Assembly (NCBI RefSeq): GCF_040605455.1
Contig: NZ_JBEXCV010000219.1
Span: 1 to 11,237, forward strand
Direction: 5' to 3'
Length of the DNA stretch: 11,237 bases
Origin: Embleya sp040605455
GTDB lineage: Bacteria; Actinomycetota; Actinomycetes; Streptomycetales; Streptomycetaceae
The position numbers and the translations under genes are program-made. This document shows positions 1-6,189 of the stretch, piece by piece (the stretch's first letter is position 1; every line of letters begins with the position of its first letter). The notes below the pieces were generated by a model. The model saw nothing but the letters and a program-made list of their open reading frames with translations, made no database searches and was not told the origin of the DNA.

Positions 1-429
1 GCCGCCGGGCGCGGCCGGCGTGGACCCGGCGGCTCCTCCAGCGCTCCGCCGGCCGCCGGTGGCACCACGCTGACCGGCGAGGAGAAGAAGGTCGCCGACA
101 ACTGGGACAAGCTGTTCGACAACGCCACGCCGCTCGCGGACCGCAAGGCGGTCCTGGAGAACGCGGCGCAGGTGGGCACGCTCGTCGAGACGCTCGCGAA
201 CGACCAGGTGGCCAAGCAGGTCACGTCCAAGACCACCGCGGTCAAGATCAACGGTGACAAGGCCGCCGTGTCGTTCGACATCCTGCTCGCCGGCACCCCG
301 GCGCTGCCGGGCCAGACCGGTCAGGCCGTCAAGCAGGACGGCACCTGGAAGGTCAGCCTGGCCACGGTCTGCTCCCTGGTCTCCGCTCTCAAGCCGGGTA
401 CCGTGGTCGAGGGTTGCCCCAAGGCCTGA
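1..429 (+). CDS. Secreted MTB12-like small protein, 5'-truncated
   Basis: This is the C-terminal 142 residues of a protein whose start lies before the window. The visible part begins with a Gly/Ser/Pro/Ala-rich linker (about residues 1-22), typical of the stretch after a signal peptide or lipobox. A compact domain follows, starting near TLTGEEKKVADNWDKLFD and ending ATVCSLVSALKPG..CPKA. The pattern (helical start, repeated 'A..V.F.I' strands, then 'DGTWKVS') fits the low-molecular-weight antigen MTB12/CFP-2-like family, an NTF2-like fold of actinobacterial exported proteins with no enzymatic role known to me. Two Cys near the end (VCSL and GCPK) could form a disulfide outside the cell. The next gene starts 54 bp downstream on the same strand, so the two may be co-transcribed. 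The first few codons are oddly Arg-rich for a linker, so the extreme edge may be unreliable. Family assignment is from pattern memory, not a search. Confidence 0.62.
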   Translation, partial: AAGRGRRGPGGSSSAPPAAGGTTLTGEEKKVADNWDKLFDNATPLADRKAVLENAAQVGTLVETLANDQVAKQVTSKTTAVKINGDKAAVSFDILLAGTPALPGQTGQAVKQDGTWKVSLATVCSLVSALKPGTVVEGCPKA

Positions 430-472
430 TCGCACACCCGAACCGGCCTACATCCGCCACACCCGGGCCACC

Positions 473-478
473 GAGGAG
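473..478 (+). promoter_or_regulatory. Ribosome binding site of substrate-binding protein gene
   Basis: GAGGAG lies 5 nt before the ATG at 484. It fixes that start over other in-frame options and gives a clean lipoprotein signal peptide. Confidence 0.7.
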
Positions 479-483
479 CACGC

Positions 484-1848
484 ATGCGTCGTCGTTTCCA
501 CCGACGGGGCGTACCGTGCGCCTCGGTGGCCCTGCTGCTGTGCGTAGTGACCGGGTGCGGTTCGCGGTTGCCGGAACGCGACTTCCACGACCGCGAGCCG
601 GCCGTGGTGGGCACCGGCGCACCCGCGCCGAACGCCAACACCGCGTCCGACGTGGGCGTCACCCCCACCCGGATCACCGTCGGGATGATCGACACCGTCC
701 AAGGCATCCTGGGCAACGAGACCTTCTCCGGGCCGATGTACGGCGCACAGGCGTGGTTCAAGGCGCTCGACGACCGCGGCGGCGTGAACGGGCGCAAGGT
801 CGAGGTGGTCGCTTGCGACGACAACGGATACGGCGTGGCCAACCAGCGCTGTGCCCGCAAACTCGTCGAGGACGACAAGGTGTTCGCCTTCGCGGGCAAC
901 AGCATCTACAGCTACAACGCCGCCGGCTACGTCAGCGACAAGGGCGTCCCGGACGTCGGCGGCCAGCCGATCGGGACCGCGTACGAGACCTACCCGCACC
1001 TGTACTCGATCTACGGCTCGCGGGCTCCGCGCGAGGGCAAGGTCGGCTGGAACGGCGAGCTGTACGCGAGCACCGAGGTCTACCGCTACTTCAAGGACAA
1101 ACTCGGCGCGCGCACCGCCGCCGTGGTGTCGTACAACCAGGCCGACTCCGCGCGCTACGCGCAGACCGTCGCCGACGGCCTGCGCGCCGAGGGCTACACC
1201 GTGCTGGACAAGCAGGTCGACTTCGCGCTGCCGAACTTCGCCGCCGCGGTGGTGGACATGCGCAGCAAGGGCGTCGACATCGTCTTCGACGCGGTGGACA
1301 CGCGCGGCAACGTCGAACTGTGCAAGGCGATGGACGGCGCCGGACTGCGGGTGACCGCGAAGGTGACCAACGTGCAGAACTGGAACGCGCGCGTCGGCGA
1401 GGACTTCAAGGCCTCCCCGACCTGCCGCAACAGCATCTACGCGACGAGCAACAGCCGCGGCTACACGGACACCGCGCAGCCCGCGGTAGCCGAGTTCCGG
1501 GCCGCGATGAAGAAGTACTACCCCGAGCGCGAGGACAAGCTCTCCCAGTGGGAACTGGAGGGCTGGGCCTCGGCGATGTGGCTCACCGACGCGATCGCCT
1601 CGTGCGGCGCGAACGTCACCCGGGCGTGCGTCGAAGGCTTCGTCAACCGCCCCGAAGGCTACGACGCACACGGACTGCTGATCCCGGTCGACTTCAAGGC
1701 CGAACCGGTCGACCAAGTCGCCGCGCCCACCCGGACCTGCTTCGACGTGGCCCGTTGGCAGGACGCCGCGCCGGGCGGCTGGGTCGGCCAGGTACCGGAC
1801 ATGACCACGAACTGCTACGACGTGCCCTCGCTGCCGTACAAGCCGTGA
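484..1848 (+). CDS. ABC-type branched-chain amino acid-like substrate-binding lipoprotein
   Basis: The product has 454 residues. The N-terminus is Arg-rich, then a hydrophobic core (about 13-22), then a lipobox VTGC with the lipidated Cys at 25, so it is anchored outside the membrane. The mature part looks like a type-1 periplasmic binding protein (LivJ/LivK, Peripla_BP_6). It starts 'TPTRITVGMIDT', continues with 'GAQAWFKALDDRGGVNGRKVEVVACDD', and has the inter-lobe 'TAAVVSYNQADSARYAQTVADGL' stretch typical of the second lobe. Such proteins capture amino acids, amides or aromatic acids for Liv-type transporters; the ligand cannot be read here. No permease or ATPase gene lies in the window, so it is either an orphan or a sensor-like binding protein. 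After the lipid Cys there are eight further Cys, an even number consistent with disulfides. It follows the MTB12-like gene by 54 bp and converges with the next minus-strand ORF. Confidence 0.88.
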   Translation: MRRRFHRRGVPCASVALLLCVVTGCGSRLPERDFHDREPAVVGTGAPAPNANTASDVGVTPTRITVGMIDTVQGILGNETFSGPMYGAQAWFKALDDRGGVNGRKVEVVACDDNGYGVANQRCARKLVEDDKVFAFAGNSIYSYNAAGYVSDKGVPDVGGQPIGTAYETYPHLYSIYGSRAPREGKVGWNGELYASTEVYRYFKDKLGARTAAVVSYNQADSARYAQTVADGLRAEGYTVLDKQVDFALPNFAAAVVDMRSKGVDIVFDAVDTRGNVELCKAMDGAGLRVTAKVTNVQNWNARVGEDFKASPTCRNSIYATSNSRGYTDTAQPAVAEFRAAMKKYYPEREDKLSQWELEGWASAMWLTDAIASCGANVTRACVEGFVNRPEGYDAHGLLIPVDFKAEPVDQVAAPTRTCFDVARWQDAAPGGWVGQVPDMTTNCYDVPSLPYKP

Positions 1849-1853
1849 CGGGC

Positions 1854-1865
1854 CGCTCCGGAGCG
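1854..1865. terminator. Short GC palindrome between convergent genes
   Basis: A perfect 12-bp palindrome, CGCTCCGGAGCG, begins 5 bp after the stop of the substrate-binding gene. A second short inverted repeat, GCGC-TTCA-GCGC, follows directly (1863-1874). Stems are short and there is no U-tract, so a weak bidirectional terminator is only a guess. Confidence 0.3.
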
Positions 1866-1867
1866 CT

Positions 1868-2044
1868 TCAGCGCCAGTCGGCCCGGTACCAGAGCCGCGG
1901 CCGAGCGAGGTTCGCCGGCGGGGTGGGCGGGAGACCGACGGGCGCGGGACGCGCCTCGGCCACCGGGTAGGGCAGTTGCACCATGCCGAACGGGCGGCGG
2001 TGATGGGGATCGGGATTGGGGGCGATCAGGGCCGAACCTCGCAC
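1868..2044 (-). CDS. Small proline-rich ORF, 58 aa, unknown family
   Basis: I do not recognise this protein. Starting at GTG 2044 it would give 58 residues, with 'HHRRPFGMVQLPYPVAEA' in the middle, a Pro/Ala-rich stretch, and an aromatic-basic end 'LWYRADWR'. About 84% of its codons end in G or C, close to neighbouring genes. GGAGAGG lies 7 nt upstream of the GTG, which is a strong ribosome binding site. The stop codon lies 19 bp from the stop of the convergent substrate-binding gene, so the ORF fills an otherwise empty gap. An internal ATG (residue 21) offers a 38-aa alternative. There is no signal peptide or membrane segment. It is codirectional with, and about 155 bp downstream of, the carboxypeptidase gene. 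It could instead be a decayed gene end or chance reading in GC-rich DNA. Confidence 0.45.
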   Translation of the reverse strand: MRGSALIAPNPDPHHRRPFGMVQLPYPVAEARPAPVGLPPTPPANLARPRLWYRADWR

Positions 2045-2200
2045 GGGAGAGCCTCTCCGCTACGACGGCCCCGAGATCCCACGCCCCGACGCCGCGCCCG
2101 CCGAGACTCGTCGGCGGACACGGCGTACAACGATCGGACCGGGGTCGGGTGTCGCGAGGTCACTCCCATGGCCCCGCGCCCGAGCGCGCGGCCCGCTGGG
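2045..2200 (-). terminator. Intergenic stretch with two hairpins after the carboxypeptidase gene
   Basis: Two GC hairpins sit downstream of the minus-strand carboxypeptidase. One is CGCGC-CCGA-GCGCG (2175-2188), 13 nt past the stop. The other is a perfect 7-bp stem, CCGCCGA-GACTCG-TCGGCGG (2098-2117). Neither has a U-tract, as is usual in actinomycetes. Together they are a plausible terminator separating the carboxypeptidase from the 58-aa ORF. I see no clear promoter hexamers. Confidence 0.45.
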
Positions 2201-3142
2201 TCATTCCGTGGCGCTGGGGAGGCGCTTGGGGCAGCCGGAGGTGTAGGAGGCGTTGTACTCGAAGTGCCATTCCTCGTTGTCGTACATCCGGCACCAGCCG
2301 TACTTGCTGCCCTTGGCCTGGAGCCAGGCCTGAGCGTTGGCCGGGTAGATGTCCACCGCTATGCCCTGCACGTGCATCGACTTCTCCGGCGGCAGCACCC
2401 AGCGCAGGGCCTCCTCACGGGAGCCGACCTCGGCGATCTTGTTGTCGAGCAGTTGCTGCTGGTGCACCCAGCCGCGTTTGCCGGAGTTCAGGTTGAGGGT
2501 GATGCCCTCCGCAGCCATCGCGGCATCGATCTTCTTCCACGCGGCGTAGGCGGCCGGCTTGAGCGCCTTGGGGTCCTTGGGCGCGTCCACGTCGTTGGCC
2601 GGCGGCTTCGCGGTCGCGGACGAGCTCGGCGGCTTGCTCGAGGACGGCGGCCGGGTCGATGCCTGCGCCTTGGTGGTGGATGCGGTCGTGGGGACCGAGG
2701 CCGTGGTCGGCGCGGCCGTGGGTGCGGGGGGCAACTCCGCGCCCACCGAGGAACTCGCCCCGTCCTTCTTGTCGTCGCCACTCCCGAGGAACAGCACCGC
2801 CCCGACGCCGGCTCCGCCGAGCACCAACGCGCCCGCGAGACTCCACACGACCAGCGCGCGTCGGCTGCGTCGCGGTGGCTCCGGGCCGTCCCCGGGTGCG
2901 GGCCGAGCCGGCTCGGCCGGGGCCTCCGCGGGGGAGGCGGCCGGCTGCTCGCGCTGGTACCAGTCGGCCGGGACCGGTGTGGTCGCCGCGTCGAACGCGC
3001 CGGGTGTGCCAGGCGTGCGCGGTGTGCCGGATGCGCCGGCCGTGCCCATGGTGTGCTGTTGCCACGAGGTGTCCAGGAAATGCGCTCCGTCGGGTGTGCC
3101 CCCTTCGTCGGGCTGTGGATCGCTGCCCGCTGCGTGTCTCAC
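2201..3142 (-). CDS. Membrane-anchored D-alanyl-D-alanine carboxypeptidase (M15B, VanY/DacB-like)
   Basis: The product has 313 residues from GTG 3142, chosen because GAGGAGG lies 8 nt upstream; reading further upstream would run into the moaA leader. Residues 1-95 are a disordered Pro/Ala/Gly-rich cytoplasmic tail ending in basic RRSRRA. Residues 96-119 are one membrane helix. Residues 120-190 are a Ser/Thr/Pro/Lys linker that would span the wall, and 192-305 are the peptidase domain. Zinc ligands of the M15 family are visible in 'SMHVQGIAVDI' (His257, Asp264) and 'EEWHFEY' (His293, with the expected catalytic Glu290). Cys284 and Cys304 may pair. The enzyme should remove the terminal D-Ala of peptidoglycan stem peptides outside the cell, trimming crosslink donors. 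No vanS/R/H/A/X genes are nearby, so this is housekeeping wall remodelling rather than a vancomycin cassette. It is divergent from moaA. Confidence 0.9.
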   Translation of the reverse strand: MRHAAGSDPQPDEGGTPDGAHFLDTSWQQHTMGTAGASGTPRTPGTPGAFDAATTPVPADWYQREQPAASPAEAPAEPARPAPGDGPEPPRRSRRALVVWSLAGALVLGGAGVGAVLFLGSGDDKKDGASSSVGAELPPAPTAAPTTASVPTTASTTKAQASTRPPSSSKPPSSSATAKPPANDVDAPKDPKALKPAAYAAWKKIDAAMAAEGITLNLNSGKRGWVHQQQLLDNKIAEVGSREEALRWVLPPEKSMHVQGIAVDIYPANAQAWLQAKGSKYGWCRMYDNEEWHFEYNASYTSGCPKRLPSATE

Positions 3143-3354
3143 CGGTGAAGCCTCCTCGTAGTGAGCCTGGATCCTCTCGTGGATCACGTCCGGTATTCGA
3201 CTCACGGTTGTCGATGCCCGTGTGGGATACGCCACTGCAACCGATCGGGAGCCCCGCTCGTAACCTGGTGACCCTGCCGATCCGAGCAACCCGCGTAGCC
3301 TGGGAACTTGCCGGAAGGCCGGAGATGGGCCGAACCAGGAGAAGGGGGTCGAAG
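3143..3354. promoter_or_regulatory. Divergent intergenic region between carboxypeptidase gene and moaA
   Basis: This 212-bp gap must hold promoters for both genes. It contains the ribosome binding sites (GAGGAGG on the minus strand at its left end, GAAGGGGG at 3341-3348 on the plus strand). I could not identify convincing -35/-10 pairs. TAACCT at 3261-3266 is only a weak -10 candidate for moaA. Confidence 0.5.
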
Positions 3355-4362
3355 GTGAGCACGCACCACCGCACCGGAGGACTCGTCGACGGTTTCGGCC
3401 GGCTGGCGACCGACCTGCGGGTCTCACTGACCGACCGTTGCAACCTGCGGTGCACGTACTGCATGCCCGAGGAGGGGCTGGACTGGCTGTCCAAGCCCGA
3501 GTTGCTGACCGGCGAGGAGATCTCCCGCCTGGTCCGGATCGCGGTGACCGTGCTGGGCGTGCGCGAGGTCCGCTTCACCGGCGGCGAGCCGCTGCTGCGC
3601 CGCGAGCTGGTGGAGATCATCCGGGCCGCCGCGGCCCTGGAGCCGCGGCCCACGCTCTCCGTCACCACGAACGGGATCGGTCTGGCCCGGCTGGCGACGA
3701 CGTTGAAGGCGGTCGGCCTGGACCGGGTCAACGTCTCGCTGGACACCCTGGACCCCGTCCGGTTCAAGGCGATGACCCGGCGCGACCGACACGCGGACGT
3801 GCTCGCGGGGCTCGCCGCGGCGGTGGACGCGGGCCTGGGGCCGGTCAAGGTCAACACCGTGCTGATGCGCGGGGTCAACGACGACGAGGCCGCGGCGCTG
3901 CTCGCGTGGTGCCTCGAACGCGGCTACGAACTGCGTTTCATCGAGCAGATGCCGCTGGACGCGCAGCACGGCTGGAAGCGCGCCGAGATGATCACCGCCG
4001 GCGAGATCCTGGCCGCGCTGCGTGGCGCGTTCCGGCTGGACTCGGAGGACGCGCGGGGCAGCAATCCGGCGGAGCGCTGGCTCGTGGACGGCGGCCCGGG
4101 CACGGTGGGCGTGATCGGGTCGGTGACCCGCCCGTTCTGCGGCGCGTGCGACCGGACCCGGTTGACCGCCGACGGGCAGATCCGCAACTGCCTCTTCGCC
4201 CGCGAGGAGTCCGACCTGCGGGCCGCCCTGCGCGGCGGTGCGGACGACGAGGAGATCGCCGACCGCTGGCGGGCCGCGATGTGGACGAAGAAGGCCGGTG
4301 CGGGCATCGACGACCCGGAGTTCCTCCAGCCGGACCGGCCGATGTCGGCCATCGGCGGCTGA
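3355..4362 (+). CDS. moaA: GTP 3',8-cyclase MoaA (molybdenum cofactor synthesis)
   Basis: The product has 335 residues, normal for MoaA. It is a radical SAM enzyme that rearranges GTP to 3',8-cyclo-7,8-dihydro-GTP, which MoaC then converts to cyclic pyranopterin monophosphate; both act in the cytoplasm. The SAM [4Fe-4S] motif is C29-N-L-R-C33-T-Y-C36, followed by 'GGEP' at 76-79 and 'TTNG' at 104-107. The second, C-terminal cluster is bound by Cys262, Cys265 and Cys279. The protein ends in the family's Gly-Gly tail (334-335), which is needed for catalysis. GTG 3355 is preferred because GAAGGGGG lies 6 nt upstream; an in-frame ATG at 3325 would add ten residues (MGRTRRRGSK). No other moa, moe or mog gene is in the window. 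It converges with the small minus-strand gene 67 bp downstream. Confidence 0.97.
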   Translation: MSTHHRTGGLVDGFGRLATDLRVSLTDRCNLRCTYCMPEEGLDWLSKPELLTGEEISRLVRIAVTVLGVREVRFTGGEPLLRRELVEIIRAAAALEPRPTLSVTTNGIGLARLATTLKAVGLDRVNVSLDTLDPVRFKAMTRRDRHADVLAGLAAAVDAGLGPVKVNTVLMRGVNDDEAAALLAWCLERGYELRFIEQMPLDAQHGWKRAEMITAGEILAALRGAFRLDSEDARGSNPAERWLVDGGPGTVGVIGSVTRPFCGACDRTRLTADGQIRNCLFAREESDLRAALRGGADDEEIADRWRAAMWTKKAGAGIDDPEFLQPDRPMSAIGG

Positions 4363-4429
4363 ACTCGCTCAACCCGCCGAGTCGGCAAGGGAGTTCGATC
4401 CGGCGGCCGGGCGACCGTGCGCGGATCGC
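4363..4429. terminator. Convergent gap after moaA
   Basis: The 67-bp space between two convergent stops holds short inverted repeats: ACTCG...CGAGT near its left end, GCCGAGTCGGC just inside, and CCGCCG paired with CGGCGG further out. Stems are 4-6 bp and mutually exclusive. A shared bidirectional terminator is expected by position but not strongly shown. Confidence 0.3.
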
Positions 4430-4693
4430 TCAGGAGACCTCGCCGGCCGGGCCGGCCGGTGGCCGAGGGTCGTGCCAATCGGCGAACGCGACGGTGTCCT
4501 TGAGGAAACCGCGAATCGCCAGGAACTGGGACAGATGTTCACGGTGCTCGTCGCACGCGAGCCACGTCTTGCGCCGTTCCGGGGTGTGCAGCTTGGGGTT
4601 GTTCCACGCCAGGACCCACACGGCGTCGGCCCGACAGCTCTTCGCCGAACAGATCGCACGGTCGGGGTCGGTGGGGGTGGGGAACATGCCCAC
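4430..4693 (-). CDS. Small conserved Cys/His protein, often labelled 'acetone carboxylase'
   Basis: The product has 87 residues from GTG 4693; an ATG two codons in (4687) is equally possible, and I see no clear ribosome binding site for either. I recognise the core 'AVWVLAWNNPKLHTPERRKTWLACDEHREHLSQFL' type as a short actinobacterial family commonly found beside moaA. Database records often call it acetone carboxylase, although it is far too small and unrelated to that multisubunit enzyme. Cys15, Cys20, Cys47 and His50 (or His53) look like a zinc-binding set. There is no membrane segment or signal peptide, so it should be cytoplasmic. Function is unknown; a nucleic-acid or protein-binding mini zinc finger is inference. 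It is a single gene with a hairpin upstream at 4854-4893. Confidence 0.82.
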   Translation of the reverse strand: MGMFPTPTDPDRAICSAKSCRADAVWVLAWNNPKLHTPERRKTWLACDEHREHLSQFLAIRGFLKDTVAFADWHDPRPPAGPAGEVS

Positions 4694-4984
4694 CAGTGTC
4701 GCAGACGAGGTCGGCCGCCCGGATGCGGTGCGTCGAACGGGCAGCTGACCCTGCGTCAGGCACCAACCGGAGCGCTGCGCTCAGTAAGCAACGAGCTGGT
4801 GCGGAAACCGTGTGCGTGTCGACTTGCCTGACAGTCAAACGACCCGGACACGGGCGATGCCGGGCAGCCACGGGGGGAGCCGCCCGGCATCGCGTCGGTC
4901 GCTCCGACGGGGGATACGGAGCACGTTTCGAAGTATGGCACGTCCTGCATGCGGTTGAAGCACCAACCCGCGTAGCGCTTCCCG
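4694..4984. other. Intergenic region with strong hairpin, no supported gene
   Basis: These 291 bp separate two minus-strand genes. They include a 12-bp stem hairpin (listed separately), a GAGCG-CTG-CGCTC mini-hairpin around 4774-4786, and a stretch less GC-rich than the genes near its right end. Any promoter of the small Cys/His gene should be in the left part, but no clear hexamers were seen. An overlapping reading frame here was considered and rejected. Confidence 0.5.
4854..4893 (-). terminator. 12-bp perfect stem hairpin, likely terminator of the DUF3099 gene
   Basis: Arms GCGATGCCGGGC (4854-4865) and GCCCGGCATCGC (4882-4893) are perfect inverted repeats around a 16-nt loop. It lies about 90 bp past the stop of the DUF3099 gene, within the 291-bp gap before the next minus-strand gene. 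There is no U-tract. An operator for the downstream gene is the alternative. Confidence 0.6.
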
Positions 4985-5524
4985 CTAATTTTTGACGGGC
5001 TGCGAAGGGGTGCCCGTCGGGTCGCCCGTGCGGCCCCGGTCGGCACTCCCGAGGTTACCGTGCGTATCCGAATTCGTGTGCGAGGAAAGGTCGGTGGGCT
5101 CCGGGCCGGCGGTCGACGGCGATCCGGCGGGCATCGTCCAGGAGTCTTCCGAATGGGTGTGCACGGTCTCCCTTTCGGCGCTGGTGAGCACCGCCCCCGG
5201 CGGCGGCTCCAGCGCCTTGGGCGGGAGCGGCGGGACGAACTGGGCCTGCACCGGCGCGTTCGACGTGGGCTCGCGACCGGCGTTGGCCAGCACCACCGCG
5301 ATATAGGGCAGGAAGAGCGCGCCCGCGACCAGAATCCACCGCCACGGCGACGGGGTGAACACCGCCGCGATGAAGCACACGGTACGGATGGACATCGAGA
5401 TCACGTACCGGCGTTGGCGCCCGGCCACGTCCTCGGTCAGCCCCTTGCGCGCACCACTGATCTGGTACACCGAGCCCTTGGCGTTCTTCACGACTCCACC
5501 GTCTCCGACCATGTGCCCACTCAC
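4985..5524 (-). CDS. DUF3099 family small membrane protein
   Basis: The product has 179 residues from GTG 5524, chosen because GAAAGG lies 9 nt upstream. In-frame alternatives are ATG 5512 and GTG 5491; the last gives an N-terminus closest to relatives I remember. The core 'YQISGARKGLTEDVAGRQRR' followed by 'YVISMSIRTVCF' and 'LPYIAVVLANAGRE' is the DUF3099 signature of actinobacteria. Two membrane helices (about 40-56 and 62-80) form a hairpin, with the basic RQRR before the first suggesting both ends are cytoplasmic. The C-terminal half (86-179) is a polar Pro/Ser/Thr-rich tail with no domain I recognise and seems long for the family. Function is unknown. It follows kptA by 100 bp in the same direction; a structured leader between them may control its translation. 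Confidence 0.85.
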   Translation of the reverse strand: MSGHMVGDGGVVKNAKGSVYQISGARKGLTEDVAGRQRRYVISMSIRTVCFIAAVFTPSPWRWILVAGALFLPYIAVVLANAGREPTSNAPVQAQFVPPLPPKALEPPPGAVLTSAERETVHTHSEDSWTMPAGSPSTAGPEPTDLSSHTNSDTHGNLGSADRGRTGDPTGTPSQPVKN

Positions 5525-5528
5525 TCGT

Positions 5529-5579
5529 CCCCGCCTTTCACGGTACGCCCGCAGGCGGCCGTACCGAGACGGGGGCGGG
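5529..5579 (-). promoter_or_regulatory. Nested inverted repeat covering the ribosome binding site of the DUF3099 gene
   Basis: An inner stem, CGGTACG (5541-5547) with CGTACCG (5560-5566), is perfect. An outer 6-bp stem pairs CCCGCC (5530-5535) with GGCGGG (5574-5579). On the minus strand the inner-side outer arm overlaps the GAAAGGCGGGG ribosome binding region of the gene starting at 5524. The inner hairpin may also end kptA transcripts, since it lies about 60 bp past the kptA stop. Confidence 0.45.
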
Positions 5580-5624
5580 ACCTTTTGTCGCGAACTGACC
5601 CGAGCGGGGGACAGCGGAACGGGG

Positions 5625-6164
5625 TCAGTCGAGCCGCTCCAGAAACCCCGGCGGTACCGCCGGGACCAGCCACACGCCGTTGTCCGAGCGGCGGAACACA
5701 TGCCCGGCCGCGACCATGTGCTCGGCCCGCACCACGAACAGCACCGGCCGGCCGCGCCGCGCGCCCACCCGGCGGGCCGTCTCGGTGTCGGTGGACAGAT
5801 GTACGTCGTGCCGGTCCATCGGCCGCAGGCCCTCGACCAGGATCGCCGGCACGCTCTTGGGATTGGTGCCGTGGTAGAGCACGGCGGGGGGCACGGCCTC
5901 GACCAGACCCAGGTCCACCGCGACGGTGTGCCCCTGGCTGGCCCGGATCCGGGTGCCGTCCGCGGAGAAGGCGAACCGTCGCTTGTCGTTCTCCTCGACG
6001 ACCCGTTCCAACTGTGCCCGGGTCAGTGCCATCCCGCGGGCATTGCACGCCGCGAGCAGCACGTCCACGTCGACCCAGCCGGCCTCGTCCAGGGTGATCC
6101 CGAGCCGCTCCGGCTGATGCCGCAGGTGTCGGGACAGATACTTCGAAATTTTGACGATGTTCAT
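5625..6164 (-). CDS. kptA: RNA 2'-phosphotransferase, Tpt1/KptA family
   Basis: The product has 179 residues from ATG 6164. KptA transfers an internal RNA 2'-phosphate to NAD+, giving clean 2'-OH RNA, ADP-ribose 1'',2''-cyclic phosphate and nicotinamide. Fungi need it for tRNA splicing; bacterial substrates remain unclear. The N-terminal winged-helix lobe has 'SKYLSRHLRHQPERLG' with catalytic Arg12-His13, and 'RIRASQGH' with Arg74. The C-terminal ADP-ribosyltransferase-like lobe has 'LYHGTN' (97-102 region), 'DVHLSTD' and 'VGARRGRPV', which carries the second active-site Arg (136 or 137). All four catalytic positions seem present, so it should be active. GTG 6185 is an alternative start with a better ribosome site (GAAAGGGG), adding seven residues. 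No RNA ligase or RtcB gene is in the window. It is separated from tldE by a strong terminator, so it likely has its own promoter. Confidence 0.95.
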   Translation of the reverse strand: MNIVKISKYLSRHLRHQPERLGITLDEAGWVDVDVLLAACNARGMALTRAQLERVVEENDKRRFAFSADGTRIRASQGHTVAVDLGLVEAVPPAVLYHGTNPKSVPAILVEGLRPMDRHDVHLSTDTETARRVGARRGRPVLFVVRAEHMVAAGHVFRRSDNGVWLVPAVPPGFLERLD

Positions 6165-6189
6165 GATGACCCCCAACGAAAGCACGGAG

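Noticed and set aside
414..1970. Very long plus-strand open frame overlapping the binding-protein gene
   Set aside because: Its product is Arg/Gly/Pro-rich without recognisable domains, typical of the shadow frame of a GC-rich gene; the lipoprotein frame has a signal peptide and family motifs.
2201..3142. Vancomycin-resistance VanY
   Set aside because: No VanH/A/X or VanR/S genes are adjacent, and the long Pro/Thr linker with a single anchor fits housekeeping actinomycete carboxypeptidases.
3303..3308. GGAACT as a possible SigE-type -35 upstream of moaA
   Set aside because: No matching -10 element at the expected 16-17 nt distance, and moaA is not a known cell-envelope stress gene.
4756..5046. 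Minus-strand 96-aa reading frame with a Cys/aromatic-rich middle (RYAGWCFNRMQDVPYFETCS) and fairly GC-rich third positions
   Set aside because: It overlaps the well-supported DUF3099 3' end in another frame, has no ribosome site before its GTG, and contains the 12-bp hairpin that looks like a terminator. Open frames of this size are common by chance in such GC-rich DNA.
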